A stretch of 64,000 bases of DNA from Rhea pennata (lineage: Eukaryota; Chordata; Aves; Rheiformes; Rheidae), in assembly GCF_028389875.1 (NCBI RefSeq), contig NC_084669.1:33208731-33272730 (forward strand), given 5' to 3'. Under the pieces are notes generated by a model, which did no database searches, was not told where the DNA came from, and saw only the letters and a list, made by a program, of their open reading frames with translations. The position numbers were made by a program, and so were the translations under genes. Position 1 is the first letter of the stretch. Each line of letters opens with the position of its first letter. Below are positions 58,855 to 64,000 of the stretch, piece after piece.

Positions 58855-60991
58855 GTAACTAAACAATTTTATTGACTTTTTTTCCAAAATAAAAAACACA
58901 AAATAACCACCAAGATTAAAGGCCATAGACAGCATTAACCAAATGAACCAGCCACTTGGTTATAGTAGCTGATAACTAGTACAACTGGATATTATTGCAT
59001 ATACCTCAGTTTCATTTATATATCCTTTACAGTTTGGCAAGATTACAATCATACAGTAGCTTTGGTTGTGTAAAACCTAGTAGCAACACTTATTTAAAAT
59101 GTGCCTGTTCAACATTTTATGACAGTAATTCCATCTTAGTCTTGACATGCTCTCTCTCATTCTTTCCTTCCTTCCACAATTTACATTACCACTGACCAAG
59201 GATTAAGGAGACTGTATTTGCAACCATTGTTTATAGCCCTTCTTTATCACCATACGGTGATGAATCTTATAGAGGAAGGAACCTGTCACTAGCTTTCCTT
59301 ATAGAAGCCTGTAGAGCAGCATTTTTCTTCCCATGCTGGGCAACTTCTACCACTCTGGTAGTATCTGCTGTGAACTAGCTCTGTTCAGAACTCAGATACG
59401 TAGAGGTTTATATGGCTTTCAGTCCAAAGCCTTAGTGACCTGTGCCTCACCTACAGTACTGGGGTTTGACTGTACTGCCTTGCCTTTGAATACAGAAAAG
59501 AGGAAACAATACAAACTGCTTTTCACATTGGTATGCTGAGCTGCCAGCACAGAACAACATTAACAAACCTAATACAAAACACTACCTTCTGTTAAAGAAT
59601 TGTGCCTGAGACACTGTACAGGATTGCATGTATATGTTCTACAGTATATTTATTTCCTTTTTGGTCTTTTAAATACTCTCTCATCCTTATGTATTATAGT
59701 GTAACACTGCAACATAAGCGTAATGGTTGATTTAAAAAATCATAAACACACAGGATACTGAAAAAACACTGGAGGCTTTGTTTTTCTTGCACCACTTCTG
59801 CAGAATTCTTCCCCCCACTCCTCCACCCTGTTTGCCCCTACCTGGGAATATCTATCTCCAGAGGGAATACACAATCTACTTAAACATAATCTAACATGTC
59901 TGAATTCTATCTGGGAGAAGGTACCAAACAATTTGGATCAAACCGAAGTGATCTGGTATGTGAAGATCCCTCTCCATTTACAAAAAGCTACAACACTAAA
60001 TAGCTCCTACTTGTTTTTGCAGCCCTTTCATTTGCTTCCACTGAAGCAAAATGGAATTCTGCATGAGGAATGGCTGCATGGTTAGGATCCCAATGGAACA
60101 AGGTAACTGCCACACAGTAATTCAAACACAGGCAGTGTAACTGCTTTTTATATTCAGGTCCGTACCTGTATAAGGATATAAATTAATAAGCCCTTCTAAA
60201 TGATTTTAGAATTATCCTCTTTAATCTAGACACTTAAAACCTCTGAATACTTAAAATCACTAGATTTCACATGGCCCACATAGTTGTAATTATTTGCACT
60301 TACATGGCAAATATTAAGAAATACATTTGCCTCTAGTTGAACAGGTAATTATCCTGACTACTATTCAGGTGAACAAAGATCAAGCACTCTATATCTTGCA
60401 GTTATTGGATCTTATTATAACCCTTTACTTTAGAGAGGAGAAATAACCACATGATTATATTACAAATGCACAGTACTTGGTTTAAGAAAACCCTTATACT
60501 AGCCATCTAGATTTTTTCCTAAGATGATCTTTTTATGGGATATTCTGAAGGTGGTCCCTCATGACTGAGGATTCTCTCTATTTCACTGTACTCACATAGG
60601 AAAAATAGTTAAAATCTAATTACAAAGCTGCTACATGGTTATTTTGTGATCTGTAAAATAAAATCAAATCCAGAATTTTATTTAAACAAAATATACCAGA
60701 TAGTATAAAAATATTTCCCAATTGGAGTTTGAAACATTAATGTTGGGTTTTTTTGTATAAAAAGAAATGTAATAATGGTAGACATTTATCTGCTTACTAG
60801 CCAAAAATATACATATGACTTCAAGGAGCTGTTCCAGGCTCACTTTGAGTGAGCTTGTGCTTTTGACCATAGCAATAATAAATGCACACATGTGGAACAA
60901 AGTTGGTGCCTGAAAACCTGAACTACATCTTATTTCTAATGATAAGACTAATTTCTGAGGCTGGCTACAGATTTCCACCTGTTTGCTTTGC
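58855..60991 (-). other. RHOBTB1: RHOBTB1 3' UTR, about 2.1 kb
   Basis: Non-coding sequence downstream of the RHOBTB1 stop on the minus strand. An AATAAA on that strand (TTTATT on plus, 58,868-58,873) is followed by GT-rich sequence and is taken as the end. A further TTTATT at 59,649-59,654 could give a shorter UTR. The end point is a prediction. Confidence 0.6.
58868..58873 (-). terminator. RHOBTB1: Probable RHOBTB1 polyadenylation signal
   Basis: AATAAA on the minus strand in the context GTCAATAAAATTG, followed by GTTTAGTTAC. The distance from the stop codon is about 2.1 kb. Confidence 0.5.
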
Positions 60992-61161
60992 TCAGGCAAC
61001 TACAGCAGAGGAATTCCAGAAGCACCACTTCCGCTTTGAATGGTGTTTATTCAGTGCAACATCTTCTTTTTCTCTTTCTTTTTTAACTCGCTGGTAGTGA
61101 TCTTCTTCCTTTAAGTACCACACAGGTGGCCAGCGATGCCTCTCAAAGTATTCTTGATTAT
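60992..61161 (-). CDS. RHOBTB1: RHOBTB1 last coding exon
   Basis: The acceptor TTTTTACTCAG precedes ATAATCAAG. The split codon completes to Asp, giving [20 protein letters not shown]. The stop TGA is at 60,992-60,994. Confidence 0.95.
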
Positions 61162-63223
61162 CTGAGTAAAAAGAAACAAGCAAAAGCCCCCAAACAAACT
61201 AGTAAGATACACAAATTGCATCTTGATTATCTACAGAAAGCTGTGCAAGATCTCTACTAGTGAATCGTTTATCCAGGCCCTGTGTCAGTTCACTCCTCTG
61301 AGACTCCTCCAGTTTCCTGCTCTGCCTGTCTCAAGCAGTGGAAAGACTTTGAAAGCAGCAGTACCCAAGAAGCCTCAGTCCACCACAGAAGGATACAAAA
61401 GCAAAAAAAAAAGCAGAGTGGGTTTTTCAGGACGGAGCCTGCAAACAGCTCCATTGCTTTTATCATCCCTGAAACAGGTGGAGAACATAATGCTTGCCCA
61501 GGAATCAGGCTAATGACATGGGCTTTTCTTTACAGATTGGAAGAATCTGTAAATCAGATTGTAAGAATCAGGAGAGGAAGAGCAGAGGCTCAGTCGCACA
61601 GCTACCTGAGCTCACCTTGGTGTCTTCGGGCTTAATGTACTGAGTGGGCAGAAAGAAGGGGAAATCTTAGGAGAACTGGGGAACAGTTGCCCATACCTGA
61701 AGATTTTGCTTTGATTTCCTTGCGGAATTTGGAGCAAACGCTGTTGTAATTGGTACAGATGTAGTGCAAGCACCAAGCTGCCAGCTGGTTAGCATTGTGA
61801 AACTGCAAAGAAAAACAAGCAGCTTGTACCGTTTCCTGAAGTTATCGTTCATTTTGCAGTCCCAATTAACCACCAGAGCAGTCCCTAAGGGGTTGTATCC
61901 AGCAGTGTTCTCCCAAGCACACAAGGGAGCTTCTGAGAGCGGTTATACACCCTCTCCATCACTAAAAACCCTACTCTGAAGTACCTCTCTGAAAGACTGT
62001 TCACTGAAAGAATTAAAGTATTGCTGAAAGCTCAATACAAAACCTTCTGCAAATTTCTGATGGTTGTAAGGAAACACAGCTATAATGCAAGTCAGATTTT
62101 CAGAGCACGTGTATCTGTTTTGGCTTTCTGATTGTCTGCTATGATCTTCTCAGGTTATAAACACATCATCCTGTAGTAGGTACAGAGCACAGAGGATATC
62201 CTAACTGAATTTAAACATGTTACTTCTGTCTCCAACCAAAGAAAAAAACCCTTATAAATTCCAAATTAAGTAAAACAAACTGTCTTTTCTTGGAACAGGT
62301 TAAGTCCTGGTTTTATAACAGCATTGTAAGTATTGCACAGAGAGGCACTTGAAAGCAGCTGAAGGAAATCTTGCATAGGGGCCAACTTGTGCTGTTTTTC
62401 AGCACTGCTTAAACTCTGGGCTTCAAGACAAGCCAGAGCCAGACTCTTCGTTAGTGTGAAATCAAGAATAATTCAATGTATAAAATATTTTAGCTTGTAC
62501 TACTGTACTTGGGAGATTACTGTAGCATTCCTTTGGGGGGGGAGGGGGAAAGAGATATGCAGTTTAACTGAGCTGTGAGCTCCGTCTTTTCGTAGTTTCT
62601 GGGACTCAAGCAGATGTTTGAGACTGTGTTTGACCATATAGTAGTAGGATGTGCTCTCAATCCAACTATCAGAGGACTGGCTCTAAGTCTAAGAATATAA
62701 AGAATTTTGCCCATGCAATATAGGTCTAAGAATATCTACAAGAATTTAAACGGAGAGGAACCCAAGGATCAGTTATATTACAAAGCTGAAAAGGTTTCTT
62801 ACATTATATTTCATTTTAAAACACAGCTATGAGAACTTACAGCTTGGAAGCACCACAATCAAGAAAAATTAAAATATGCAGTTGAAAGACAACCCCTCTC
62901 CCCTAGCTTCTTTAGACAGAGTTTTTTATCTTTCAACTAATGTAGACAAGGTAAATCTCCTTTACAAAAGAAGATAAAACTAAGTCTTATTGTCAAAAGT
63001 TTTATTGTTTCATTTTACTGTCAAAATGAAAGACTTTGAGCCACTTACTTAGATGTAATACTCAAAACCATTAAGGTACTGAAAAATAATGCAGATGGCC
63101 AGAATATCTTTTAAAAAAGACAGTCCACACTGACCTGGGCCAATTCCAAATACGATAGTACTTCTCCATCTATTGCAATGCCACTCATGGAGGCTTTTGT
63201 CAGCTCTTGTACTGCGTGCTGTT
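60992..63223 (-). CDS. RHOBTB1: RHOBTB1, C-terminal 121 residues (three last exons), partial
   Basis: RHOBTB1 is an atypical Rho-family protein with an N-terminal GTPase-like domain, tandem BTB domains and a C-terminal BACK-like region. Family members act as CUL3 ubiquitin-ligase adaptors. Here only the end is present: exons 63,135-63,223, 61,697-61,802 and 60,992-61,161 on the minus strand, joined in frame across GT-AG junctions. The peptide reads [49 protein letters not shown], then [20 protein letters not shown], ending [14 protein letters not shown]. The block [16 protein letters not shown] and the C-terminal WCFWNSS-x-x-VA are hallmarks of RHOBTB1. RHOBTB2 has a longer Ser-rich tail as I recall it. 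The gene is convergent with CDK1, and the rest of it lies right of the window. Nothing is broken in the visible part. Confidence 0.95.
61162..61696 (-). other. RHOBTB1: RHOBTB1 last intron
   Basis: 535 bases between GTATGG and TACTCAG on the minus strand. Nothing else was recognised. Confidence 0.9.
61697..61802 (-). CDS. RHOBTB1: RHOBTB1 penultimate coding exon
   Basis: 106 bases from TTTGCAG|TTTCAC to TCTTCAG|GTATGG. It encodes [20 protein letters not shown] then [15 protein letters not shown]. It starts in phase 0. Confidence 0.95.
61803..63134 (-). other. RHOBTB1: RHOBTB1 intron
   Basis: 1,332 bases, GTCAGT to TTTGCAG on the minus strand. No other feature recognised. Confidence 0.9.
63135..63223 (-). 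CDS. RHOBTB1: RHOBTB1 antepenultimate coding exon
   Basis: 89 bases from TCTAACAG|AACAGC to GCCCAG|GTCAGT. The first two bases complete a Glu codon, followed by [20 protein letters not shown] and VLSYLELAQ. Confidence 0.93.
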
Positions 63224-64000
63224 CTGTTAGATGAGAAAACTAATCATTCACATGGGAAACAGTCACATGTCAAGGTCATACTACCTACCAGAAATATGCA
63301 TTCAGTGAACAAGGCACCAAAGGAGCTATGTTTTCCCTCCCTCTAGTGCAGATTCACCCGGAATAGTCCAAGCAACTTCAGACTGAGGGAAAGCAGACGA
63401 AGTCAAAAATCTGGCTTTTATGGTTATGGTTAGAGATTCTCCATCACTGGCACAACTGTCTTACTCCAGTGGGGCTGGAACTGCTGAGATGAGGCTCTGC
63501 TCCTTTGCCTCATTCCAGACAATTTGCACACAATTCCTATTTCTGCTTAGAGAAAGCAAGCCTGCAATTAATAACCACTAACAGAAGGACAAAGTCTGGC
63601 AACCACCAGTCTCTTTCTGACAGAATGGTTGGCTGCGATATTCGCTACAAATTACAAGTACGGACCACTTGTCTCATTTGGATGTTACAAAATCAACAGA
63701 CAAGTCTTTAGGCAATAGTGCACTTGCCACTGTGTTGGGGATTTATTCGTGAGTGCACATATGACACTGAAATAGAAAAGTTCACTTCAGGCATTTTAGA
63801 TCAGTTGTTCCTAGGAGTTCCTAATGAAGACTGCAATCAGCTCCTCACAAAAGTCACTTGCTGAATGTTCAAGAGTTTCCTTAACCCTTTCCTACAAGCA
63901 TAAACATCTTAGGGGTTGGAGTGGTTGCTGAGTAAAACTGCCGGCTGATTTGATCCTGCTGGGTCCACCTGTTGGCAGTAGCCTTTGGATTCAAAATATT
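63224..64000 (-). other. RHOBTB1: RHOBTB1 intron, continues past the window
   Basis: No upstream coding exon is recognisable in the last 777 bases, so the next exon should lie outside the window. Confidence 0.8.

Overview
This is a vertebrate nuclear window, most likely from a bird. The coding exons are short and separated by introns with GT-AG splice sites. There are two strong CpG islands, and a truncated CR1 retrotransposon of avian type lies at about 22,973-23,290. One complete gene, CDK1, and the 3' end of a second, RHOBTB1, can be read directly. Their order and orientation match the human 10q21 order ANK3(-) / CDK1(+) / RHOBTB1(-).

Layout. Positions 1 to about 18,640 are AT-rich and non-coding, with simple repeats. 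They are best read as the first intron of a minus-strand gene whose CpG-island promoter and first coding exon lie at about 18,640-19,810. Synteny suggests ANK3, but the exon sequence alone does not prove it. Positions 19,820-26,160 are intergenic and hold the CR1 fragment and a smaller CpG-bearing segment (24,870-25,190). CDK1 runs on the plus strand from a CpG-island promoter near 26,160-26,860 to poly(A) signals at 35,481 and 35,632. All seven coding exons are present and give an intact 303-residue kinase. The promoter carries an E2F-like site, two inverted CCAAT boxes 33 bp apart and a CDE/CHR-like pair, as expected for a G2/M gene.

Positions 35,640-58,850 are intergenic between two convergent genes. 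They contain no recognised protein gene. They do contain a convincing-looking TATA promoter with a splice donor (49,376-49,466), two isolated exon-like segments (54,213-54,291 and 55,986-56,066), a 24-bp perfect palindrome and an old CR1 remnant. From about 58,850 to the right edge lies the 3' part of RHOBTB1 on the minus strand: a long 3' UTR and the last three coding exons (121 C-terminal residues). The rest of that gene is outside the window.

CDK1 is the catalytic subunit of the mitotic cyclin-dependent kinase. RHOBTB1 is an atypical Rho-family/BTB protein. They are neighbours by conserved synteny and do not form an operon or pathway unit. I found no CRISPR array, tRNA, rRNA, phage or transposase gene, and no convincing multi-gene novel system. 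The most original lead is the possible unannotated spliced transcript in the CDK1-RHOBTB1 interval.
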